A stretch of DNA of 64,000 nt from Rhodoblastus sp963736175 (lineage in GTDB: Bacteria > Pseudomonadota > Alphaproteobacteria > Rhizobiales > Beijerinckiaceae): contig CAVTNU010000004.1 of assembly GCA_963736175.1 (NCBI GenBank), positions 1 through 64,000 on the forward strand. The letters are read 5' to 3'. A program made the translations under genes and the position numbers. A model generated the notes under the pieces. The model saw nothing but the letters and a program-made list of their open reading frames with translations, had not been told where the DNA came from and did no database searches. Of the stretch, positions 17,963-24,660 are shown piece by piece. Numbering within the stretch: the stretch's first letter is position 1; every line of letters starts with the position of its first letter.

Positions 17963-18244
17963 TCAGCGGCCGCCGCCGCCGTCCTGTTTCGTCGGCCTCT
18001 TGCAGACCAACGCGCCCGGCTGGCAGGTGATCCCCGGCGTCGAGCAATGGATCGCCTCGCCCTGACGCACACAGATCACGCAGCCGTCGGTCCATTCCAG
18101 GCAGGCCGGGTTCTGCTTGCCATAAGCCTGGACGCCTGCGGGCTTGGGCGCGGGAACCGGCTCGGGCTTGGGCGCGTCGGCGAAAGCCGACCCGCTCGTC
18201 GCCAGCCCAAGAAAAATCGCGACGATCGCCCTGTTCAACGCCAT
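17963..18244 (-). CDS. Small secreted Cys-rich protein
   Basis: The 93-residue product has a signal peptide (MALNRAIVAIFLGLATSGSA, cut near FADA), a Pro-rich linker (PKPEPVPAPKPAG) and a compact domain with six cysteines, including CLEWTDGCVICVRQG and CSTPGITCQPGALVC. The pattern suggests disulfide bonds or metal binding in the periplasm. It converges on the COG0523 gene with six bases between stops. I do not recognise the family. A start at 18244 is chosen because it gives the signal peptide; the open frame extends further upstream. Confidence 0.65.
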   Translation of the reverse strand: MALNRAIVAIFLGLATSGSAFADAPKPEPVPAPKPAGVQAYGKQNPACLEWTDGCVICVRQGEAIHCSTPGITCQPGALVCKRPTKQDGGGGR

Positions 18245-18340
18245 TTGTCTTTCCCCCGTCGGCAAATTACGGCAATTTGCCTCGGCCCGCCAATGCTTGC
18301 GACGGACAACCGGTCTTTTTCGTCGATGAGGAGTTTCGCC

Positions 18341-18616
18341 ATGCCGATTGACGCCGAAACCCGTTTGAAATTGACGCAAGCCGGTCTGACTCAAGCCGAT
18401 TTCAGCTGGTTCGACGGTTTCGACTGGAACGACAAGGCGGTTCCCGCCCTGCGCGCCGACCAGATGGCGGATTATCAGCGCCGCGAAGCCGTGCTCAATA
18501 AGGCCGTGGCGGAATTGTCCTTCGCCGAACGCGGCGAGTCGATCGAGGGCAAGCTCGCCGCCGCCATCGGCGCCATCGTCGCCAACGCCAAGGACGCGCA
18601 AGACGGCGAGGATTAG
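18341..18616 (+). CDS. Conserved hypothetical protein, 91 aa
   Basis: A small acidic helical protein starts MPIDAETRLKLTQAGLTQAD after the ribosome site ATGAGGAG. It contains FSWFDGFDWNDKAVPALRAD and ends in an Ala/Glu-rich tail. No domain was recognised. It is 47 bases upstream of prmA on the same strand and could share its transcript. Confidence 0.6.
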   Translation: MPIDAETRLKLTQAGLTQADFSWFDGFDWNDKAVPALRADQMADYQRREAVLNKAVAELSFAERGESIEGKLAAAIGAIVANAKDAQDGED

Positions 18617-18663
18617 TCGAACAGTTCTCGACGCGGGCGCGGGCGCCATGCTATGCGCGCGCC

Positions 18664-19614
18664 ATGCTTGAAGGTCTGCCTCCCAATAACGCCGCTTATC
18701 TAATGTCGCTGCGATGCGACGAGGCGCAGGCGCGCGCCGTCGCCGACATCATCGTCGAAACGTTCGATCCGGCCGAGACCGCGGCCTCGGCCTTCGAGGA
18801 GAAAACCTCGACCGAGAGCTGGAATTCCGGCCCGTGGATCGTCGAGGCCTATTTCGGCTTTCCGCCCGACGAAGACAATGTGCGCGCCCTCGTCGCCGTC
18901 GTCGTCGGCGAGGAGCTGGCGAGCCAGATGGTTTTTGGACGGGTGGCGCAAAAGGACTGGGTCTCCGCCTCGCTCGAAGGCTTGTCCGCCGTACGCGCCG
19001 GGCGTTTTCTGGTGCATGGCTCGCATGATCGGGCAAGGCGCAAGGCCAACGACGTCGCTCTCGAAATCGAGGCGGCGCTGGCCTTCGGCACCGGCCATCA
19101 CGGCACGACGCGCGGCTGCCTGCTCTATATCGACGAAATTCTCAAACGTCGCCGCCCGAGGGCCATTCTCGACGTCGGCTGTGGCACCGGCGTGCTGGCG
19201 ATCGCCGCCGCGCTCGCCTTGCACGAAAAAGTTTCGGCCGGCGACATCGATCCGATTTCGACAGCGGCGGCGCGCTCCAACGCCGTTCTGAACGGCGCCG
19301 GCCCCTATCTGCGGCCGGTCGTCGCCAAGGGCGCCGCCCATCCGGGCCTCCGCGGCAAGCGCTACGATCTCATCCTCGCCAACATCCTGGCGCGGCCATT
19401 GCGGCAATTGGCGCCGGACCTGACGCGGCTGGCGATGCGCGACGGCGAAATCGTGTTGTCCGGCCTGTTGGCGCGCGACGCGCCCGGCGTGCTCTCGGCC
19501 TATCGCGCGCAGGGTTTTTTCCTCAAGAGCCGGCGCGACATCGACGGCTGGACGAGCCTGCTGCTGGCCCGTCGCGGCGCCGCCCCGAGGCCAGAGCGGA
19601 TCGTGGGCGCGTAG
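18664..19614 (+). CDS. prmA: Ribosomal protein L11 methyltransferase
   Basis: PrmA trimethylates lysines and the N-terminus of ribosomal protein L11 using SAM. The 316-residue protein has a divergent N-terminal L11-recognition domain, the FGTGHHGTTRGCL segment, SAM motif I ILDVGCGTGVLAIAAA near residues 161-175, and NILARPL, the equivalent of the NPP(Y/L)-like motif. Its stop codon lies inside a palindrome that may belong to the higBA control region. Confidence 0.93.
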   Translation: MLEGLPPNNAAYLMSLRCDEAQARAVADIIVETFDPAETAASAFEEKTSTESWNSGPWIVEAYFGFPPDEDNVRALVAVVVGEELASQMVFGRVAQKDWVSASLEGLSAVRAGRFLVHGSHDRARRKANDVALEIEAALAFGTGHHGTTRGCLLYIDEILKRRRPRAILDVGCGTGVLAIAAALALHEKVSAGDIDPISTAAARSNAVLNGAGPYLRPVVAKGAAHPGLRGKRYDLILANILARPLRQLAPDLTRLAMRDGEIVLSGLLARDAPGVLSAYRAQGFFLKSRRDIDGWTSLLLARRGAAPRPERIVGA

Positions 19615-19662
19615 CGTTTCGCGCTACTTTTTCCTTGCAAAGCGTAGCTCAATGCGCTACGC
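19611..19662. promoter_or_regulatory. Two palindromes upstream of higBA, likely operators
   Basis: GTAGCG-TTTCG-CGCTAC at 19611-19627 and GCGTAGC-(7 bases)-GCTACGC at 19642-19662 share the half-site CGTAGC/GCTACG. The first includes the prmA stop codon. HigA-type antitoxins bind paired palindromes in their own promoter, and these lie 26-77 bases before the higB start. Confidence 0.55.
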
Positions 19663-19687
19663 GGAGATTGTTGAGTAAGGCGATCCC

Positions 19688-19975
19688 GTGGCGATTCAAA
19701 GCTGGAAAAGCCCTCAGGCGCAGGCGATTTTTGAGGGGCGCGATCCTGGTAAGGGTTTCCCGGCAGACCTGATCAAAATGACCCGGCGGCGTCTTCAACG
19801 CATTGATGCGGCGGTGAGGGTTGAGGATCTTCAAGCGCCCCCCGGCCATCGACTACACCAACTCGAAAGCGACCGCGCAGGCGAATGGTCGGTCAGTGTG
19901 AATGACCAGTTCCGCGTCACCTTCAAATGGGGGCCCACCGGCCCTGAGGAAGTCTGGTTCGGCGACCATCACTAA
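19688..19975 (+). CDS. higB: HigB/RelE-family toxin
   Basis: The 95-residue RelE-superfamily protein is a likely ribosome-dependent mRNA interferase. Characteristic parts are LHQLESDRAGEWSVSVNDQF, then RVTFKW at the C-terminal strands, and the final EVWFGDHH. It starts with GTG at 19688. The toxin gene precedes its antitoxin by 72 bases, the reversed order typical of hig loci. Confidence 0.85.
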   Translation: MAIQSWKSPQAQAIFEGRDPGKGFPADLIKMTRRRLQRIDAAVRVEDLQAPPGHRLHQLESDRAGEWSVSVNDQFRVTFKWGPTGPEEVWFGDHH

Positions 19976-20047
19976 AACATGGTCCTAAAAAGCTGAAGAC
20001 TTTTTGAAACAGACCAGGGCAAAGACCGCGAAACGGAATGGACCGAC

Positions 20048-20365
20048 ATGGCGACCCACGATTACACCACGTTCGCGCACCCCCTCGCCCACCCCGGCGA
20101 GCATCTTCGTGAAGATTTCCTGCCCGAATACCGCCTCACCGCGGGCGCCTTAGCGAAAGCCATGGGATTGAAGGACCGCACGCGCATCGAGCGCCTGATC
20201 CGAGAGAAACAACCCGTTACGCCTGATACCGCGCTCCGGCTCGGTCGCGTTTTTGGAACCTCGCCTGAGTTCTGGATGAATCTGCAGAACCAGCATGATC
20301 TTTCGATCGCCGCTATCGCCGTCCGCGATGAACTGGTCTCTATCAGGGCGATTGAAGCCGCTTGA
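20048..20365 (+). CDS. higA: HigA-family antitoxin (XRE type)
   Basis: The 105-residue helix-turn-helix protein carries the HigA signature: HPGEHLREDFLPEYRLTAGA, RTRIERLIREKQPVTPDTAL, then RLGRVFGTSPEFWMNLQNQH. It should neutralise HigB and repress the promoter at the palindromes upstream. Start and length are normal for the family. Confidence 0.92.
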   Translation: MATHDYTTFAHPLAHPGEHLREDFLPEYRLTAGALAKAMGLKDRTRIERLIREKQPVTPDTALRLGRVFGTSPEFWMNLQNQHDLSIAAIAVRDELVSIRAIEAA

Positions 20366-20431
20366 GCGAAGCTGAACCGCTCCGCGAATTTGGCCCTTTT
20401 GCAAGGCGGCGGCGCGGCATAGGCTTGTCCT

Positions 20432-22243
20432 ATGTTCGAATCGCTCCATCAAACCTACGACGATGCCGCCGATCCCACGCAGGGCGCGCCGCGCCTAAAG
20501 GCCTTGCGCGAAGAACTGGCGCGGCGAAAATTGCACGGTCTCCTCGTCCCGCACGCCGACGCCCATCAAAATGAATATATGCCGGCCTGCGCCGAACGGC
20601 TGGCCTATCTGACCGGCTTCACCGGCAGCGCCGGCTTCGCCGTCGTGCTGGAGGACAAGGCCGCCCTGTTCGTCGACGGACGCTACACCGTGCAGGCGCG
20701 CCAACAGGTCGACGCGCTGGCGTTCGAGCCGATCGCGCTCGCCGCGACCGCGCCTGAAGCCTGGCTGGAGAACCATGCGCCGAAACACGCGCGCATCGGC
20801 TACGATCCGTGGCTGCACACCAAGGCGCAGATCGACCGCTTCGAGAAGGCGGCGGCCGCCGCCGACGCGCGGTTGATGCCACTCGACGACAATCCGATCG
20901 ACGCGATCTGGCCCAACCGCCCTCCCGCGCCGAAAGGCGCCGTCGTCGTTCATCCCCGCCGCTTCGCCGGCGAGGACGCCAAGAAGAAACTGAAGCGCAT
21001 CGTCGACGCGCTCGCCTGCGACGCCCTGCTCGTCAGCGATCCACATTCCCTCGCCTGGACCTTCAACATTCGCGGCGCCGATGTCGCCCACACGCCGATC
21101 GTCCTTGGCTTCGCGCTGATCCCCAAATCGGGCCGCCCGACTTTGTTTCTCGACGGCGAAAAACTCGACGAGAAAGTCCGCAAGGCGCTGGCTCCGCTGG
21201 CCGATGTGGAGGAGCCGGGCGCGCTCGAAGCCTATTTGCAGAAACTCGGCGTCGAAAAGGCCAAGGTTTATTTCGACGCCGCCACCGCGCCAGCGCGCCT
21301 GTCGCAGGTTTTCGCCTATGGCGGCGGCGTCAGCGTCTTCGGTCCCGACCCGATCGTCGCCCTGAAGGCGGTCAAGAACGCGGTCGAACTGGCGGGCGCA
21401 AGCGCCGCGCATCTGCGCGACGGCGCGGCGCTCGCGCGCTTTCTCGCCTGGTTCGATTCCGCGGCGGCGAAAGGCGGCTTGAGCGAAATCGACGCCGCGC
21501 GGGCGCTGGAGACATTTCGCCGCGAGGGCGGCCAATTGCAGGATATTTCCTTCCCGACCATTTCGGCTTTCGGCCCGCACGCCGCCTTGCCGCATTACCG
21601 CGTGACGCACGCCTCCGACGTCAAGATCGGCAAGGGGATCTATCTCGTCGATTCCGGCGGCCAGTATCTTGACGGCACCACCGACGTCACCCGCACGCTC
21701 GTTGTCGGCGCGCCGTCAAAAGCGATGCGCGAAACCTTCACCCGCGTGCTGAAAGGCCATATCGCCATCGCCCGCGCCGTATTTCCGCGCGGGACAACCG
21801 GCGCGCGGATCGACGCGCTGGCGCGCCTTTCGCTGTGGCGCGCGGGGCTTGATTTCGACCACGGCGTCGGCCACGGCGTCGGTTCGTACTTGTCCGTGCA
21901 CGAAGGGCCGCAAAGCATTTCCAAGCGCCCCTCGCCGGCGCTGGAGCCCGGCATGATCGTCTCCAACGAGCCGGGCTATTACCGCGAAGGCGCGTTTGGC
22001 GTCCGTATCGAAAATCTGATCGTCGTCGAACGCCGGGACATTCCCGGCGGCGAACGCGAGATGCTGGGTTTTAACACCCTTACGCTGGCGCCGATCGAGC
22101 GGCGTCTGATCGACGCCAGACTGCTCGACGCGGACGAAAAGACCTGGCTCGACGCCTATCACGCGCGCGTGTTCAAGGAATTGTCGCCCCTCATTGATCC
22201 GCCGACGCGCAAATGGCTGAAAGCCGCGACGCGGAAGATATGA
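20432..22243 (+). CDS. Xaa-Pro aminopeptidase (M24B), three-domain form
   Basis: This metallopeptidase removes an N-terminal residue that precedes proline. The 603-residue protein has two tandem creatinase-like N-terminal domains (about residues 20-155 and 165-310) and a pita-bread catalytic domain. Metal ligands are seen in YLVDSGGQYLDGTTDVTRTL (two Asp), the HGVGHGVGSYLSVHEGPQ region (His) and SNEPGYYREGAFGVRIEN (Glu), with a second Glu in the last strand. The eukaryote-type APP1 layout is usual in alphaproteobacteria. It lies 66 bases after higA but is probably separate. Confidence 0.93.
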   Translation: MFESLHQTYDDAADPTQGAPRLKALREELARRKLHGLLVPHADAHQNEYMPACAERLAYLTGFTGSAGFAVVLEDKAALFVDGRYTVQARQQVDALAFEPIALAATAPEAWLENHAPKHARIGYDPWLHTKAQIDRFEKAAAAADARLMPLDDNPIDAIWPNRPPAPKGAVVVHPRRFAGEDAKKKLKRIVDALACDALLVSDPHSLAWTFNIRGADVAHTPIVLGFALIPKSGRPTLFLDGEKLDEKVRKALAPLADVEEPGALEAYLQKLGVEKAKVYFDAATAPARLSQVFAYGGGVSVFGPDPIVALKAVKNAVELAGASAAHLRDGAALARFLAWFDSAAAKGGLSEIDAARALETFRREGGQLQDISFPTISAFGPHAALPHYRVTHASDVKIGKGIYLVDSGGQYLDGTTDVTRTLVVGAPSKAMRETFTRVLKGHIAIARAVFPRGTTGARIDALARLSLWRAGLDFDHGVGHGVGSYLSVHEGPQSISKRPSPALEPGMIVSNEPGYYREGAFGVRIENLIVVERRDIPGGEREMLGFNTLTLAPIERRLIDARLLDADEKTWLDAYHARVFKELSPLIDPPTRKWLKAATRKI

Positions 22244-22359
22244 GCGCGACGATGGCGCGGGATGAGGGCTTGCGAGAGGTTGTCGCCGGGACATTTCAGT
22301 AAAACGCAGTGGCGCCGGCTCCCCGAAACCCGAGGACGGGAGACGGTCTGCGCCGATTA

Positions 22360-22741
22360 GAGCGGATTCGTTTTAATCCGGGTCATATCCAGCAGCTGCA
22401 AAGAAGTTGGCGCACTCTTGCGGCGTGAACGCCGGCATGAGCGCGCCGAAAGCGGCCCACAGGCCTTCGACCGTTCGTTCCGCGGCCTTGCGTAGCAAGG
22501 CCTTCAGTTTTAAAAAGGCGTTCTCGATCGGATTGAAGTCGGGACTATAGGGCGGCAGATAGAACAACTGCGCACCTGCCGCTTCGATGGCGGCGCGAAT
22601 GCCGGGGCGCTTGTGGCTGCCGAGATTGTCCATGATCACGATGTCGCCAGGCGAGAGCGTCGGAACCAAAACCTGATCGACATAAGCCTGGAACCAGACG
22701 CCGTTGATCGGCCCGTCGAGCACCATCGGCGCGGTCATTCC
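22360..22741 (-). mobile_element. IS630 remnant, one end only
   Basis: The left boundary is a TA (22358-22359) followed by GAGCGGATTCG, which looks like an IS630 terminus. The element breaks off near 22741 inside the transposase gene. The other end and the DNA-binding half are missing. It differs in sequence from the intact IS630 at 2926-3986, so it came from another element. Confidence 0.75.
22373..22741 (-). pseudogene. IS630 transposase, C-terminal fragment
   Basis: The reading frame encodes the catalytic C-terminus: MTAPMVLDGPINGVWF, IVIMDNLGSHKRPGI (second Asp) and SPDFNPIENAFLKLKALL (Glu). It ends AAAGYDPD. The first catalytic Asp and the helix-turn-helix are absent, so it cannot act. 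The open frame runs a few codons past the breakpoint into unrelated DNA. Confidence 0.85.
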
Positions 22742-23061
22742 ACTCAATCGCAGAGCGCCAATGTATCGCCTACAAGATGCCGATGACGTGGGGCGTGCTG
22801 ACGCCGATGGCGCGCGTCGAATATCGCCACGCCTTTGACGGCGGCTATGCGCAAGGGCTGAATTACGCCGCTCTGACGGGAACCCACGGCTATGTCGTGC
22901 CGGGTATGGCGATCGTCCGCGATTCGTTGACGGGCGGCGTCACCCTGCGCGCCGAAACCACCGACATGGTGACGCTGGAACTCGAATATCTCCTCACCGG
23001 CGGCATCGACAATCAACTCCTGGCGCAAAGGATCAGGGCTTCGGCGCGATATGTGTTCTGA
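22742..23061 (+). pseudogene. Autotransporter beta-barrel, C-terminal fragment
   Basis: The frame reads KMPMTWGVLTPMARVEYRHA, then GGYAQGLNYAALTG, and finishes SARYVF. The terminal aromatic residue and alternating pattern are those of the last strands of an outer-membrane autotransporter barrel. Only about 100 residues remain; the passenger and most of the barrel are lost at the junction with the IS630 remnant. An ATG at 22777 exists, but a functional protein is very unlikely. Confidence 0.7.
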
Positions 23062-23256
23062 AATCTTCGGAGCTTGCTCAGAGTTCGCGTCGGCGCTCAA
23101 CGCGGAATTCCGGTAATGGCGCCGAGCCGTCGTTCGCCGACGCCGACGAATGGCTCCTTTAAACCGGAGTTCCGCCGACAGCGCGCTTTATTGTCGCCGC
23201 GCCAAAGTCGAACAGAACACGTATCTGGCCAGCAGCCACAAATCAGCCGGAATGCG

Positions 23257-23577
23257 TCATTGATCAGCGGCCTTCAGGATCGAAACCCAATCCTGTCGCC
23301 CGCCCAGCAGACGGAGAATCTGAACGGCATCTTCCGCGACCGTGTAAACGATCAGATGGCCTTCATGGACATGGATGCGCACGGGCGGTTTGAACTCGCC
23401 GCGCTCCCGCGCCAGCGTGGGCATCGCCGCGATCGTCTCGAACATCCGCGCCAGTTCGTCGATGGTGCGATCGGCCTGCTCGATCGACCATCTTTCCGCC
23501 GAGAAGCGCCAGATGTCGTCGAGATCAGCGAGGGCGCGCGGAGCAAGCCGGTATTGTCGCAGCTCACCGAACGACAT
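23257..23577 (-). CDS. parE: ParE-family toxin
   Basis: The 106-residue RelE/ParE protein begins MSFGELRQYRLAPRALADLD, with the helical hairpin DIWRFSAERWSIEQAD and a C-terminal strand HLIVYTVAEDAVQILRLLGG. ParE toxins usually inhibit DNA gyrase. The gene overlaps the antitoxin gene by 14 bases, typical of coupled parDE. Target and activity are inferred from the family. Confidence 0.9.
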   Translation of the reverse strand: MSFGELRQYRLAPRALADLDDIWRFSAERWSIEQADRTIDELARMFETIAAMPTLARERGEFKPPVRIHVHEGHLIVYTVAEDAVQILRLLGGRQDWVSILKAADQ

Positions 23578-23809
23578 GGCGCTCGCGCATGCGGAGTTTG
23601 AACGCAGCCGAATTGAAGGGCCGCGGCTCGCCGCTCGCCACGCCTTCGGTGATGGCCGCCTGCAAGGCCGCGACCGCTTCCTTCCGTTCCTGGTCCTTGC
23701 GGATCAAGTCGCGGACATAATCGCTCGCATTGCCGTACAAGCCGCCTTCGGCCTGACGCTCGACCCACGCTTTCATCGGCTCGGGCAGCGAAACATTCAT
23801 CGTCGCCAT
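23564..23809 (-). CDS. parD: ParD-family antitoxin
   Basis: The 81-residue ribbon-helix-helix protein MATMNVSLPEPMKAWVERQA has GLYGNASDYVRDLIRKDQER, matching the CC2985-type ParD family. The C-terminal tail would wrap the ParE toxin. It is the first gene of the pair, so antitoxin is made first. A short inverted repeat AACAT-CA-ATGTT at 23842-23853 lies 33 bases upstream. Confidence 0.92.
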   Translation of the reverse strand: MATMNVSLPEPMKAWVERQAEGGLYGNASDYVRDLIRKDQERKEAVAALQAAITEGVASGEPRPFNSAAFKLRMRERHVVR

Positions 23810-23841
23810 GGCTGTCTCCTTCCGCGCGAAGTCTATAAGGG

Positions 23842-23853
23842 AACATCAATGTT
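23842..23853. promoter_or_regulatory. Short inverted repeat upstream of parD
   Basis: AACAT-CA-ATGTT lies in an AT-rich stretch before parD and could be a ParD binding site. The half-sites are only five bases, so chance occurrence is possible. Confidence 0.3.
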
Positions 23854-23954
23854 TGGCAATATTTTTGACAATCTTTGCCATACAGGCCATGCTTGTACGT
23901 AGCTGCACAGCGTGGTATCAGAGCGGATAACTAAACCTCTCAAGGACCCAGTGC

Positions 23955-24228
23955 ATGCCCACGCCCACCCGCCGCCAACAGCGCGCCATCACCATTCGCT
24001 CCGACCATGCGCTGGCCCGTCTCGCTCTCCTCACCCGCGACGGTCGCAGTCAAGTGCAGGTTATCGAGGAGGCGCTCGACAGGATGCCGGCGCCTAAGGC
24101 GCGGGTTGATCTTGAAGCCTACCGCCGCAAGGTTGATGCGATCCTTGCCGGCGTCGATTTCGGCGGCTATCCCGACCATGAAGGAGTTCGACTCCGCGAC
24201 CTACGACGAAAATGGCTTGCCCAAATGA
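23955..24228 (+). pseudogene. vapB: VapB-family antitoxin, frameshifted
   Basis: The N-terminal part (MPTPTRRQQRAITIRSDHAL, then RSQVQVIEEALDRM) is the ribbon-helix-helix domain of a VapB-type antitoxin. The natural C-terminus MKEFDSATYDENGLPK, ending at a TGA that overlaps the vapC ATG, lies in a different frame. The break is near 24165-24190. As written, the N-terminal frame misses the neutralising tail and runs on in frame through vapC. The start is ATG at 23955 after AAGGA. Confidence 0.75.
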
Positions 24229-24629
24229 TCGTCGACACTTCGGGGCTGGTCGCCATTCTCAGGCAAGAAGCCGGTTTTGAGTCACTGCGCGACGCTATCG
24301 GCGTCGAGGGCGGCAGTCTGCCGGCCCCGGCTATGGTTGAATTCATGATGGTGGCCGGTGGAGCGGCCAAGGTGAGGGAAGCGTTGAGCTTGCTGGATGT
24401 GTTCCGCGAACAAGGTCTGGTGACGGTCGCGTTCACCGCCGAACACGCGGCGGTCGCCGCTGACGCCAATACGCGTTTCGGCAAGGGCAATGGACGCGGC
24501 GGCCTCCTCAACCTACTTGACCTGATGGTCTACGCGGTCGCCAGAGAGCGCGGCGAACCTCTCCTTTGTACCGGCAAGGACTTTGCCTCGACGGACATTG
24601 AAATTCATACCGCAAGCCGATCATTTTAA
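24225..24629 (+). CDS. vapC: VapC-family PIN-domain toxin
   Basis: The 134-residue PIN-domain ribonuclease has acidic residues in MIVDTSGLVAIL (Asp4), APAMVEFMMVAGG (Glu) and LLNLLDLMVYAVA (Asp), and the final CTGKDFASTDI. VapC toxins cut tRNA or rRNA. The ATG overlaps the expected vapB stop (ATGA). Because vapB is frameshifted, this frame is also open from 23955 and could yield a 224-residue VapB-VapC fusion. Confidence 0.87.
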   Translation: MIVDTSGLVAILRQEAGFESLRDAIGVEGGSLPAPAMVEFMMVAGGAAKVREALSLLDVFREQGLVTVAFTAEHAAVAADANTRFGKGNGRGGLLNLLDLMVYAVARERGEPLLCTGKDFASTDIEIHTASRSF

Positions 24630-24660
24630 GGGTTCAACCCGGCCAGCCGCCGCTCAGGCC

